DNA of 64,000 nt. It comes from Fibrobacter succinogenes (GTDB taxonomy: Bacteria > Fibrobacterota > Fibrobacteria > Fibrobacterales > Fibrobacteraceae). The notes under the pieces are model-generated. The model saw only the letters and a list, made by a program, of their open reading frames with translations. It had not been told where the DNA came from and did no database searches. This document shows, in pieces, positions 1 through 8,504 of the stretch (positions are counted from its first letter, which is position 1; the number at the start of each line of letters is the position of its first letter). The stretch lies in contig CADCGB010000013.1 of assembly GCA_902800815.1 (NCBI GenBank), forward strand, positions 29,413 to 93,412. Direction: 5' to 3'. The position numbers and the translations under genes are program-made.

Positions 1-476
1 CCAGCCTAGTGAATCTCGGACTCTAGCCCCAGGCATGCGTGAATCCTATCCCATATTTCGTCCGGACGTTCATCCCGATGGGAGCGGAACGAGGCCCGGC
101 GTTGCCGCTAATTAGGCAGCGAGTGCGTAGTTTTCGTCAGCACTTATTTTTTTTCAGACTTTTTTACGAGTGCCCTCGTCTGAGACCTCGGCTTGCAACT
201 AACACTTTCTGGTTGAGACTTGTCGACTAAATGCGAGCCGGCGAGCATTTAGGCCCTTAAGCTCACGAAGTGAGCGCAAGGCCCGTAGGGCAAAATCGCT
301 GCGAGTAGCAGTGATTTTGGCAAACCAAAGCACCCCCGATATTATCGGGTTTACCAAATATATAAATTTATCGTCCAAAAGGGAAGATTTGTAAAGTCCC
401 GACCTAAATTTGCTGTTCTCGCTCGCTACCTATTTATATATATTTGTACTTGAAAAACAAGATTTCGGAGATTATG
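1..476. other. Non-coding region with tandem hairpins
   Basis: No convincing gene was found here. One frame is open from base 2 to about base 115 without a recognisable product and could be the tail of an upstream gene. Bases 227-349 hold five successive hairpins: CTAAATGC/GCATTTAG (227-252), GCTCAC/GTGAGC (261-275), GCCC/GGGC (281-291), AAAATCGCTGC/GCAGTGATTTT with one G-T pair (292-318) and CCCGAT/ATCGGG (335-349). A TATATT element at 439-444 is a plausible -10 box for the glycosidase gene that follows. Whether the hairpins belong to an RNA or to a repeat element cannot be decided from this copy. Confidence 0.5.
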
Positions 477-2096
477 ATGAATATCGCCAGTGCAAAGCCC
501 GGTTTTTTTGTACAGGACCGCTTCCTCTACAGCAAGGATAACGAGAAGGTAATCCTTCGTGGCATTAACCACATGTTTATCTGGACCGACCGTGAAGGCA
601 AGACCATTCCCGAAATCGCGAAGACCGGCGCGAACTGCGTGCGCATCGTGTGGAACATGCGCGGGCGCGTGAGCGACCTCGATTCCATCGTGGCGCAGAG
701 CATCTCGAACGGCATGATCCCGATTGTGGAAATGCACGACACTACCGGCAACTGGGAGCGCCTGCCCGAGGTGCTTGACTTCTGGCTGCGCGAAGAAACG
801 CTCCAGATGATTACGAACCACCAGGAATACCTTATCCTGAACGTGGGCAACGAACCGGGTGCGCAGGAGATTGCCCCGGACGAGTTCTTCGGCATGTACA
901 ACATGATCGTGACCAAGATGCGTGCGGTTGGCATCCGCGTGCCTATCATGATCGATGCCGACAACTGGGGCCAGAGCGAAAAGAACATCCTTGCGGTGGG
1001 CCCGCGCCTGCTGCATGCCGACCCCGAGCACAACCTGCTGTTCTCCATCCACATGTGGTGGCCGAGCGAACGCCACGACGCGAAGACGACCGGGTTTGCG
1101 ACCGTGCAGGAACGCGTTACTGCCTGCCTCGAGAAGTCGGTGGAAATCAAGCTCCCGCTGGTGGTGGGCGAGTTCGCCCCGATGGCGGTTGCGGGTGCAC
1201 GCGAAATCCCGTACAGGCACATCATGGGCGAGTGTGAGCGCCTGAACATCGGGTGGCTCTGCTGGAGCTGGGGTCCGGGCAACTCCGACAGCCCCGAGAT
1301 GGACATGACCGAGCACGGCTCCTACAACACGCTGGTGGGCTGGGGCAAGGAAGTTGCGGTCGATAGCCCGTTGGGTATCCAGAATACGAGCGTTATCCCG
1401 ACATTCATCCAGAACAAGGACTTTACCACCGGGTCGCTCGGTGGCGGCGCGAACATCATCAAGAATGGCGACTTTTCTGCGGAGAACGCGCTTGACGGCT
1501 GGACGACCGACTTCTGGGGCGGCAAGGCTGAAGTGACCTTCAAGGACGGTGCCATCCATTTCAATATCAAGCAGGCGGGCAAGGAGACCTGGGGCCTGCA
1601 GTTCAAGCAGCACCTGACCCTCCGTAACGGCGTGACCTATATCTTCAGCATGCGCGCGAAGGCCGACAAGCCTCGCACGCTGAACGTGAACATCAAGCGC
1701 GATGCCGAGCAGTACACCCCGTATGCGAACGGGCGTATCCTGGACTTGAGCACCAGCTGGCAGAACTTCAGCTGGAAGTTCACCATGAAGGAGGACACTG
1801 ACCCTGAGGCGCTCCTGATCTTTGACATGGGCGGCGTTCCCATATCCTGGTCGCTTGCCGATATCAGCCTGGTGCAGGCCCGCAGTATCGCGGACCGCCT
1901 GAACCGTACCTTCCAGCGCAACGTGCAGAAGAACTCCGGCTACTTCAATGCCCCGAACGGCCCGTGGGAACTGCACCTCTACAACGCGAAGGGCGAACTC
2001 GAAGAGGTTCTTGACCGTGGGCGTGGCGGCGAGGGCATGCGCAGCTACCCCAAGATCGAGAAGGGCGGCATCATGGTCGTGAAGGACGTGTCGTAA
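477..2096 (+). CDS. Glycoside hydrolase family 5 enzyme with C-terminal carbohydrate-binding module
   Basis: This 539-residue protein probably cleaves beta-1,4-linked plant polysaccharide (cellulose or mannan type). Residues 1-300 form a GH5 barrel: the acid/base glutamate lies in LNVGNEPG (E126) and the nucleophile in LVVGEFAP (E232). Residues about 325-460 start IIKNGDFSAENALDGW and read like a CBM4/9-type beta-sandwich. ATG 477 was chosen because GGAG at 467-470 sits 6 nt upstream; ATG 474 is the alternative, and a TTG at 444 lies inside the likely -10 element. There is no signal peptide, which is odd for a polysaccharidase. Family assignment is firm; the substrate is not. Confidence 0.85.
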   Translation: MNIASAKPGFFVQDRFLYSKDNEKVILRGINHMFIWTDREGKTIPEIAKTGANCVRIVWNMRGRVSDLDSIVAQSISNGMIPIVEMHDTTGNWERLPEVLDFWLREETLQMITNHQEYLILNVGNEPGAQEIAPDEFFGMYNMIVTKMRAVGIRVPIMIDADNWGQSEKNILAVGPRLLHADPEHNLLFSIHMWWPSERHDAKTTGFATVQERVTACLEKSVEIKLPLVVGEFAPMAVAGAREIPYRHIMGECERLNIGWLCWSWGPGNSDSPEMDMTEHGSYNTLVGWGKEVAVDSPLGIQNTSVIPTFIQNKDFTTGSLGGGANIIKNGDFSAENALDGWTTDFWGGKAEVTFKDGAIHFNIKQAGKETWGLQFKQHLTLRNGVTYIFSMRAKADKPRTLNVNIKRDAEQYTPYANGRILDLSTSWQNFSWKFTMKEDTDPEALLIFDMGGVPISWSLADISLVQARSIADRLNRTFQRNVQKNSGYFNAPNGPWELHLYNAKGELEEVLDRGRGGEGMRSYPKIEKGGIMVVKDVS

Positions 2097-2131
2097 GGTC
2101 TGGAACCACCCCTATATAAGTATGTATCATG

Positions 2132-2166
2132 ACGGCGGATTTGGGTCCGCCGTTTGTGCGTTTTTG
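2132..2166 (+). terminator. Rho-independent terminator after the GH5 gene
   Basis: A perfect 8-bp stem ACGGCGGA/TCCGCCGT with a 6-nt loop (2132-2153) is followed by a T-rich stretch. It lies 35 bp after the GH5 stop codon. Confidence 0.7.
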
Positions 2167-2232
2167 GTAGCATAATATCACGCGATATTCCATTTTCATT
2201 TTTACATAGTGTGAAATGTCAACGTTTTTTAA

Positions 2233-2320
2233 CACTCTTGTATCATGAAAAATGGAACAAAATGTCCAAAATTGCGATTTGGAATGTGATTTTAAACAAA
2301 TTTCGGCACTCTTGTATCAT
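2233..2320 (+). promoter_or_regulatory. Pair of 14-bp direct repeats upstream of the TIGR02147 gene
   Basis: The sequence CACTCTTGTATCAT occurs exactly at 2233-2246 and again at 2307-2320, 74 bp apart (about seven helical turns). Each copy contains a TATCAT that could act as a -10 box. The second copy ends 45 bp before the chosen start codon. The repeats could be tandem promoters or binding sites for the regulator encoded downstream; only the repeat itself is seen. Confidence 0.45.
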
Positions 2321-2365
2321 AAAATTGTTGCATTTCGTTCTAAAAATGATTATATTCTTTATTGT

Positions 2366-3205
2366 ATGAAACCCGTGACGGAATACCAGAATTTTCGCGT
2401 TTTTATACGCGACTTCTATACGGAACGCAAAGTGCGGTCCGGGTTTACCTGGCGAGAGTTCGCCAGGGAGGCCGGGTATTCCTCGCCGGTATTCTTGAAG
2501 TTGGTGTGTGATGGGACCGCAAACCTCAGCGACGCAGGGATGGAACGCGTCGCTGAGGCCATGGGTCTCGTGGGTGTGGACCTCCAGTATTTCCGCACCC
2601 TGGTACGGTTCAACCAAGAGAAGGACGCCGCTAAGAAGCGCGAAATTTTCAAGGAACTCCGTGCAATCACGAAGGAAAACGAGATTACGCTCGTGGGCGA
2701 GGACCAGTACGACTACTACGAGTCCTGGGTGAACCCCGTGCTGCGTGAAATGGCTCCGTATGTATCGGACTCCACTCCCGCGCAGATGGCGGACAAGCTC
2801 ACCTTCGGTGCGCAGGCGTCCGAGGTCAAGAAGGCCTTGCAGCTGCTCCAGAGGGTGGGGCTCCTGAACAAGACTGCCGATGGCAAGTACGAGCAGGCGT
2901 CCAAGGCGATTACGACCGGTAATCTCGAGTTCACTAGCCTTTCCGTCCGCGAGATGCACCGCCAGATGGGCGAGCTTGCTATCCGCTCGCTCGACGAGGT
3001 GCCGGTGGACGAACGTAACGTTTCGGGTATGACCTTCGGTGTTTCCGAAGAGGCGTACCAGCGCATTACCAAGGAAATCGCGGATTTCCGCCGCCGCATT
3101 ACTGCGATTGCCATGCAGGATACGGATGAGAACCGCATTTACCGTTTGAATGTGCAACTCTTCCCGCTTACAAAGGACTTGAAGAAGGGAGGGGACAATG
3201 TTTAA
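2366..3205 (+). CDS. TIGR02147-type (DUF4423) putative transcriptional regulator
   Basis: This 279-residue protein matches the Fibrobacter-expanded TIGR02147 family. Its N-terminus (TEYQNFRVFIRDFYTERK, then TWREFAREAGYSSPVFLKLVCDG) reads like a helix-turn-helix segment, and the remainder is the conserved DUF4423-like region. ATG 2366 was chosen because family members begin near this motif; earlier in-frame codons lie in AT-rich sequence that looks like a promoter. It overlaps a tiny frame and is followed closely by a PAS protein, so the two are probably co-transcribed. The target genes are unknown; the direct repeats upstream suggest autoregulation. Confidence 0.75.
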   Translation: MKPVTEYQNFRVFIRDFYTERKVRSGFTWREFAREAGYSSPVFLKLVCDGTANLSDAGMERVAEAMGLVGVDLQYFRTLVRFNQEKDAAKKREIFKELRAITKENEITLVGEDQYDYYESWVNPVLREMAPYVSDSTPAQMADKLTFGAQASEVKKALQLLQRVGLLNKTADGKYEQASKAITTGNLEFTSLSVREMHRQMGELAIRSLDEVPVDERNVSGMTFGVSEEAYQRITKEIADFRRRITAIAMQDTDENRIYRLNVQLFPLTKDLKKGGDNV

Positions 3206-3242
3206 TACTTACGCTAACTATATCAAGGGAGGCGCAATATGA
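3198..3242 (+). CDS. Possible 14-residue coupling peptide
   Basis: ATG 3198 opens MFNTYANYIKGGAI and stops at 3242. A strong purine-rich site (GGGAGGGG) lies directly upstream, inside the end of the TIGR02147 gene. The stop overlaps the start of the PAS gene as ATGA. The strong site has no other start to serve at this distance, so the short frame may be translated to couple the two genes. It may equally be chance; no homologue is known to me. Confidence 0.3.
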   Translation: MFNTYANYIKGGAI

Positions 3243-3745
3243 CCGAAAACGAAAATTCTCTTGACATCGCTTGCTTTGAAGTCAATCAGAGCGGCCGTAT
3301 CCTGTCGGGCAACAAGCGGTTCTGCCGCATGTTCGGGTTCAACGAATCCGAGGTGACCTGGCATTACATTACCGACTGCTACCGTTACCCCAGGGACTGG
3401 GAACTGTTCAGCAACTGCAGCGACCTTTCGCAGAACAAGTTCGTGTTCCGCATGCGCAACCGCAAGGGGCGCAGTTTCAAGTGCTGCCTTACCCGCGAGA
3501 TTGTGCAGGATGCCGAAGGCAAGATTACCTTCCGCAATACCATCTGCAGGCTTGGTGAACCCGAGATTGCTCAGGCGGCTGCACCTGTCGCCGAGAACCG
3601 TTCCGTGGTGTTCATTACCCGCTGTGCTCACTGCGGCGACCAGGTGCGCGTAAATACGCTCGCCGAGACCCGCATGCGCGTGCTCTGCGACGCCTGTGCC
3701 GCGAAGGCCTATCCCGAGGCCTTCAACATTACCGCCCAGGTCTAA
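3239..3745 (+). CDS. PAS-domain protein with C-terminal zinc ribbon
   Basis: This 168-residue protein has one PAS-like fold over residues 5-105 (FEVNQSGRILSGNKRFCRMFGF at its start, FRMRNRKGRSFKC later), and it ends with a CxxC...CxxC module (CAHCGDQ...CDACAAK) likely to bind zinc. There is no kinase or other output domain, so it may sense a signal and act by protein contact, possibly with the regulator encoded just upstream. AAGGGAGG before ATG 3239 is a good ribosome site. A strong terminator follows. The role is inferred from architecture only. Confidence 0.65.
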   Translation: MTENENSLDIACFEVNQSGRILSGNKRFCRMFGFNESEVTWHYITDCYRYPRDWELFSNCSDLSQNKFVFRMRNRKGRSFKCCLTREIVQDAEGKITFRNTICRLGEPEIAQAAAPVAENRSVVFITRCAHCGDQVRVNTLAETRMRVLCDACAAKAYPEAFNITAQV

Positions 3746-3788
3746 TATTGTAGTATTGCGCCGAACTTATTCATAGAACAATGCAAAG

Positions 3789-3824
3789 TCCGGAGGTGCC
3801 ATGCTGCACCTCCGGATTTTTTTT
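3789..3824 (+). terminator. Strong rho-independent terminator
   Basis: A perfect 11-bp stem (TCCGGAGGTGC and its complement, loop 3800-3805) is followed by eight T residues. It ends the regulator/PAS transcript just before the next gene. Confidence 0.9.
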
Positions 3825-3835
3825 ATTTTAATACA

Positions 3836-6559
3836 ATGCGTTCCTGGTCTACCGTAAAAAGCCTGCTGGTATTGTTCCTTGCGCTTTTGGGGGCATGCTC
3901 GAATTCGGAGATGCCCACGGTAGAGGTTATTGATGAGGAGCCTGCATTTGTTCCGGCGGGAATGGGCTATGTGGCGGCGGCGAATAAGGATGTGATTCTC
4001 GGGACGAACGACGAGCATGCGTACTTTACAGAACGCCCGCAGATGCGCGTGAAGTTTACCTACGATTTTTACATGGGGTATCGCGAAGTTACCTGGCGGG
4101 AGTACCGTGAGGGGATGGGCTTTAACGATAGCCTTACCGATACGCTTTCCGATACCCTTAGTCGCATTGCAGACATCACGTACTATGATGCGGTTCTTTT
4201 TGCCAATGCGATGAGCAAGAGGAATGGACTTGATACGGTGTATACGTACTCGTTTGCGGAATACGATACTCAGGGTGCGTGCATATTGCTTGTCGGCCTT
4301 GAAACGCATTATGAGGTGAATGCGTACAGGCTCCCGACGGAGGCGGAATGGATGCTCGTGGCGTACGAGCACTGGAATGATACCTGCAGCGCGGATGGTC
4401 AATCGTTCTGTGACTTTGCCGGCAGCCTGAAGGAATGGACGAATGACTGGCTGGGCAGGTATAGCGATACGACACTTACGAACTATGTGGGGGTCGCGAA
4501 TGGAGGCTCGCAATTCTCTCGCGTTGTGAAGGGTGGCTCGTATAGGGATTCGGGGACGGTTGTTCACCCGTATGACCGTATGGATGTATATACGGTGACA
4601 TCGGACATGAAGAGCGACTATGTGGGCATAAGGCTCGCCTTCGGCTCGATTCCCGAGTATACGACGACGGATCTTTCGGGAAAGGTGGTTTCTAGCGATA
4701 TCCGGATAACGGCGACCTCGGAGCAGATGCGCGATAAACTATACACGATGCGGAGCAAACTTGCGTTCCGTAACGATGTCACCGGAAATCTTGTCTATGT
4801 GGATTTCGTGTCGGGAAACCCGGTATACCACGAGATTGCCGGCGATATGGAGGTGTACCATCCCGAGATTTCGCCTAATGGGCGGTATGTAGCGTTCTCG
4901 ACGAAACCGGAGGGTGTTTCGGGCGAATCGTACGTGTATGTACGCGAACTTGCTTCGGTGACCCCAACCATCAAGAAACTCCCTGTTTCGGGGGCTGCGA
5001 TACCCCGGTGGCGCGTACTCGATAACGGCGATACGGTAATTGTGTATGTGACCGATGCGGGCAACAACAGTGACAATGCCAGCTTTGCGCAAAAGGAAAC
5101 GTGGCAGGTCGTGTTCTCCAATGGTGCGTTCCGGAAAAAGACGCGCCTGTTTGCGGGGGCGTATCACGACGGGATAAGCGATGACTGGCGCCTTGCTGTT
5201 TCGGGGGCGCGTAAACTGCGTGCACGCCTTGCTGAACCGGGTTCTACGGTGAAGGAAAGTGCTCGCGATACGGTGTGGTTCGGTGGGGACCAGGCATGCA
5301 ATGCGAGCCTCTCGCAGGACGGTACAAAGCGTACGATGTTCCTGGATTTTGCCGGGAAGACTGGCAAGGAATTTGTAGGCCACGGATACGGTGTGCACGA
5401 GATGCTCTTTGTTGCGGACAGTACAGGCAAGCTTATCCAGGCGATTCCCTCGCCGGAGGGCTACGCCTTTGACCATACGGAATGGGTTCCTGGCTACAAC
5501 CTGGCGGTTGCGACGTTGACCGATGTAAATGGCGCTCATAAGAAGATTGTCCTGTTGGACCTCTCGGATTCCTCGACGGTAGACCTTGCCGAAGGTGAAG
5601 AACTGATGCACCCGTCCCTTTGGGCGTATGGAGCCGTTTCGCACGATGCGGATGATGCGCTCGATATCGATAGCGCTGGAGTGTACATGCGACCGAACGG
5701 AAGTTTCGAGATGTCGCTATACCGATACAAGCTGGAACTCCTGTGGCGATACCGCGATACGGCGGAGGTGGTGATGCTGGGGTCTTCCCGTTCGCTTTCG
5801 GGGTTTGATGCTACGTATATAAGGAGCCATTTTGCAATAAACCTTTCTCAGACGCCGAACTCCATATATGGTACGCGTGATTTCTTCAAGCGCTATGTGC
5901 TCGGGAATGTGAGGAACCTCCGTTACTTGTTTGTTTCGCTGGATATTGATTTCTGGTACAAGACGGATGGTGAATCTGGCGATAACTTTTTCTATCAGGA
6001 CTATCGTTCGTATCCTGGATTTGTCTACGATGAAAATCACGGGTATTGGAAGGATGACCGTAGTGACCGCATTCTCAGGTATACGGAAGCCTCCCTCGGG
6101 TCTGAAGAGGCGGAAAAGATTCTTTTCCACCGTGGAATATACGTGGGTAATGCGCGTGGCTGGGGAACGACCCCTTCGCTGCTGAACGATAGTACATGGT
6201 ACGGGCAGGATCCGCAACTCTTTGACAGTTCGTTTGCCGCCCTCGAAGAAATCGTGAAGGCTGCGCGAGATGAAGGTGTTGTTGTGGTTGGTGTTATTTT
6301 CCCGCAGAGCCCTGCTTACAAGGAAACGGGGTCGTTCGGACGCTACGGATTGTTGCGTAGCGAGGCGCCTGCGCTTATTGCAAGCATTGCTGCGCTTGAA
6401 GAGACTTACGATAACTTCCATCTGGTTGACGAAAACAGGATGGGTGATCATGATTATGATTCCAGTATGGCTGAAAATGAAGACCACCTGAGTAAATCGG
6501 GCGCGCATATATTGAGTAGGCGCCTAGATTCGCTCCTGACGGCTTGGGAGAACCCGTGA
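3836..6559 (+). CDS. TIGR02171-type lipoprotein: FGE-like, beta-propeller and SGNH-like regions
   Basis: This 907-residue protein starts with a lipoprotein signal (LVLFLALLGAC, lipidated Cys about residue 21). Three regions follow. Residues 38-270 resemble the formylglycine-generating/SUMF1 fold (YREVTWREY, YRLPTEAEW, VVKGGSYRD, VGIRLAFG). Residues about 285-600 look like a TolB/WD40-like propeller (HPEISPNGRYVAFST). Residues 630-905 are SGNH-like, with a GSSRS nucleophile motif (S650) and NEDHLSKSG near residue 883. Size and order fit a Fibrobacter-specific paralogous family of unknown function. It overlaps the next gene by GTGA, so the two probably work together at the envelope. No clear Shine-Dalgarno site precedes ATG 3836. 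Confidence 0.75.
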   Translation: MRSWSTVKSLLVLFLALLGACSNSEMPTVEVIDEEPAFVPAGMGYVAAANKDVILGTNDEHAYFTERPQMRVKFTYDFYMGYREVTWREYREGMGFNDSLTDTLSDTLSRIADITYYDAVLFANAMSKRNGLDTVYTYSFAEYDTQGACILLVGLETHYEVNAYRLPTEAEWMLVAYEHWNDTCSADGQSFCDFAGSLKEWTNDWLGRYSDTTLTNYVGVANGGSQFSRVVKGGSYRDSGTVVHPYDRMDVYTVTSDMKSDYVGIRLAFGSIPEYTTTDLSGKVVSSDIRITATSEQMRDKLYTMRSKLAFRNDVTGNLVYVDFVSGNPVYHEIAGDMEVYHPEISPNGRYVAFSTKPEGVSGESYVYVRELASVTPTIKKLPVSGAAIPRWRVLDNGDTVIVYVTDAGNNSDNASFAQKETWQVVFSNGAFRKKTRLFAGAYHDGISDDWRLAVSGARKLRARLAEPGSTVKESARDTVWFGGDQACNASLSQDGTKRTMFLDFAGKTGKEFVGHGYGVHEMLFVADSTGKLIQAIPSPEGYAFDHTEWVPGYNLAVATLTDVNGAHKKIVLLDLSDSSTVDLAEGEELMHPSLWAYGAVSHDADDALDIDSAGVYMRPNGSFEMSLYRYKLELLWRYRDTAEVVMLGSSRSLSGFDATYIRSHFAINLSQTPNSIYGTRDFFKRYVLGNVRNLRYLFVSLDIDFWYKTDGESGDNFFYQDYRSYPGFVYDENHGYWKDDRSDRILRYTEASLGSEEAEKILFHRGIYVGNARGWGTTPSLLNDSTWYGQDPQLFDSSFAALEEIVKAARDEGVVVVGVIFPQSPAYKETGSFGRYGLLRSEAPALIASIAALEETYDNFHLVDENRMGDHDYDSSMAENEDHLSKSGAHILSRRLDSLLTAWENP

Positions 6560-8097
6560 TTTTCTTGCCCCTGCTTGCGATTCTGTTTGCAGTATTCCCA
6601 CTGACCGATACCGATATATGGTGGCACATGGCGTGTGCACGGGAGTGGGTGACCGCATGGACGCCGGTACGCGGCCCCGTGGTGAACGTGCATGAATACT
6701 TTCAGCAGGTGGTGGGTGCGGTCTATGCGCTCGGTGGCGCCCCGTTGCTTGCCGCCTTCAAGGCGGTGCTGTGGGGAGGCGTGTTCGCCCTGTTCCTTGT
6801 GCCTGCGGGATTGTGTAATCAGCCTAGTTGCGCGCACGATCCTTTGGGCGAGTTGCGCGGGCGCGGGAGGCTTGCTCGCATATTCGGTAACCCGCTTACT
6901 GTTGCAGTCGCTGCCGTTATCCTGTTTGTTTTCCGCTTCCAGATGGAGATGCGCCCGGTCGTATTTACGCTGCTGTTTCTCGGGATATACTGGAATGCGG
7001 TACCGTGGCTGCTTGCACGATTTATTTCGGGCGATAAGCGTGCTTCGGAACGAGCGAAAACGTGCCTTGTCGCATTCGCGTTGCTTCTGCTGCAGTGGCT
7101 TTGGTGCAGGTTCCAGGGACTGTACATCCTGGGCCCGCTCTTTGCCTTGCTTTGCCTTGCGCAAGCGTTGTACAGGAACAGGCCCGCGCGATCAAAGGAA
7201 TGTTCGAAAGCCTCGGTTATTGCGCCAGCCATATTCGTGGTGATGCTCTTTGCAATGCCTTTCCTGCATGGGGAAGGCCTTCGCCTGTTCCTCTACCCGT
7301 TCGGGCTTCTTGACCGCCTGCTTGGCCTCACGCCTTCTGCCGCAATCTTTGCGAGTGAGATTGCTGAGAATCGTAGCCCACTCACTATTCTCCTTGCGGG
7401 TGAAAACGTTCTTGCTAGTGTGCTGATGGTTGCTTTCGCTGTTTTCGGGGCGGTGTATTCCAGTGTAAGACTGGTACGTAATCGCGAAAACCTGGTGCTT
7501 TGGACAACGTTGTTTGTGGCTGCGGTGCTTGCGCTTCTTGCCGAGCGAAACTTCGTGCTCTTTCTCCCCGTATTCCTTTCTGCCTTTATCTATCATCCCG
7601 CATCTTTCATTTCACATTTCACATCCCACATTCCACATTTTTTCAGTTCTAAGATCTGCCAAATAGTTTCTATAGTAATCCTTGCAATCCTGCTTGGCTT
7701 CTGGGCAAAGTCGCTAACATCATACGACAAGACGATGGTTGCCTACCAGCGCGTGCCTGTAAAGGCCGCAGAATGGATGGCGCAGCACCCGCATAGTGGG
7801 CGCCTTTTCAATGACGACCGTGCCGGCGGTTACTTGGCCTTCGTGAATCCGCGCGACTCCATATATATGGATGGCCGGTTTATCCTGAAATCTGCCGACT
7901 TTTTCGCGCGCTACCTGCGCTATGCCCGCGAGCCCGAGGTTTTCCTGCGCGACGCGGACTCGCTGGGGGTCGACCGGGCCGTATTTCCGCTACGTTTTTA
8001 TGCCCGCTGGGGGGTACTTCTGGGTGCCCTCGGACAGTCCCCGGAATGGGATGCCTGCCATGTGGATGACTACTATATGGTATTCTGCAAAAAATAA
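6556..8097 (+). CDS. Polytopic membrane protein, GT-C-like
   Basis: This 513-residue protein has about ten hydrophobic segments. An early acidic motif followed by Trp-Trp-His (LTDTDIWWHMACAREW) resembles the first loop of GT-C glycosyltransferases that use lipid-linked sugars. Late in the protein there is a soluble stretch (GRLFNDDRAGGYLAFVNPRDSIYMDGR) found in similar uncharacterised proteins. GTG 6556 was chosen: GGGAG lies 5 nt upstream and the start overlaps the previous stop as GTGA, implying translational coupling to the TIGR02171 lipoprotein. A TTG at 6544 is an alternative. The enzymatic role is inferred. Confidence 0.6.
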   Translation: MIFLPLLAILFAVFPLTDTDIWWHMACAREWVTAWTPVRGPVVNVHEYFQQVVGAVYALGGAPLLAAFKAVLWGGVFALFLVPAGLCNQPSCAHDPLGELRGRGRLARIFGNPLTVAVAAVILFVFRFQMEMRPVVFTLLFLGIYWNAVPWLLARFISGDKRASERAKTCLVAFALLLLQWLWCRFQGLYILGPLFALLCLAQALYRNRPARSKECSKASVIAPAIFVVMLFAMPFLHGEGLRLFLYPFGLLDRLLGLTPSAAIFASEIAENRSPLTILLAGENVLASVLMVAFAVFGAVYSSVRLVRNRENLVLWTTLFVAAVLALLAERNFVLFLPVFLSAFIYHPASFISHFTSHIPHFFSSKICQIVSIVILAILLGFWAKSLTSYDKTMVAYQRVPVKAAEWMAQHPHSGRLFNDDRAGGYLAFVNPRDSIYMDGRFILKSADFFARYLRYAREPEVFLRDADSLGVDRAVFPLRFYARWGVLLGALGQSPEWDACHVDDYYMVFCKK

Positions 8098-8170
8098 TAT
8101 TTTAAACTCACATAACGGCAAACATATCAATGAGTTACGATTTTTGGGCCTCCCAAAATTGCCGAAATTT

Positions 8171-8322
8171 GTCAAAAAATGCCGATTTTTGACGAATTGG
8201 TGCTAATTTGTTCATTATTTTTCTTGTCAAGGGATAGTTCAAAATTTTTCTGTTGATATGTTGTGCTTTGGGTAGGGATGATAGTTTGATTCCTGCGTGA
8301 TTAAACTCCCCAAATTTGGGGA
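8171..8322. promoter_or_regulatory. AT-rich upstream region with a 16-bp palindrome
   Basis: The gap 8098-8504 before the DnaA-like gene is AT-rich. It contains a hairpin GTCAAAAA/TTTTTGAC (8171-8193) and a perfect 16-bp palindrome TCCCCAAATTTGGGGA (8307-8322). The palindrome has the form of an operator for a dimeric regulator. No TTATCCACA-type DnaA boxes were seen, so there is no support for a replication origin. Confidence 0.4.
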
Positions 8323-8504
8323 TTGAATCGGTAATAAAATTTTTTTTGAGGAAAGTGCCGTTTTTGGCCTTTTTTCGGGGGGCTTATAAAAACCTTACAA
8401 AACGGGAATTTTTCGTCGAGGTCCGTTATCTATTTTTTTTGACCCAACCTCTTAGTAGCCCCTCTCGCTTTTACTGGTTTATTGTGGAAAATACTGTTAC
8501 CTTA

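Noticed and set aside
39..230. 63-codon open frame near the window start
   Set aside because: No ribosome site, unusual composition and no recognisable motif; the region looks non-coding.
426..1976. Long open frame on the minus strand opposite the GH5 gene
   Set aside because: It lies fully inside a gene with clear family motifs, and its translation is rich in Arg, His and Val with no recognisable domain, as expected from antisense of GC-rich codons.
8098..8504. Replication origin next to a dnaA-like gene
   Set aside because: No DnaA-box cluster was seen, and the DnaA protein is divergent and lacks dnaN beside it.
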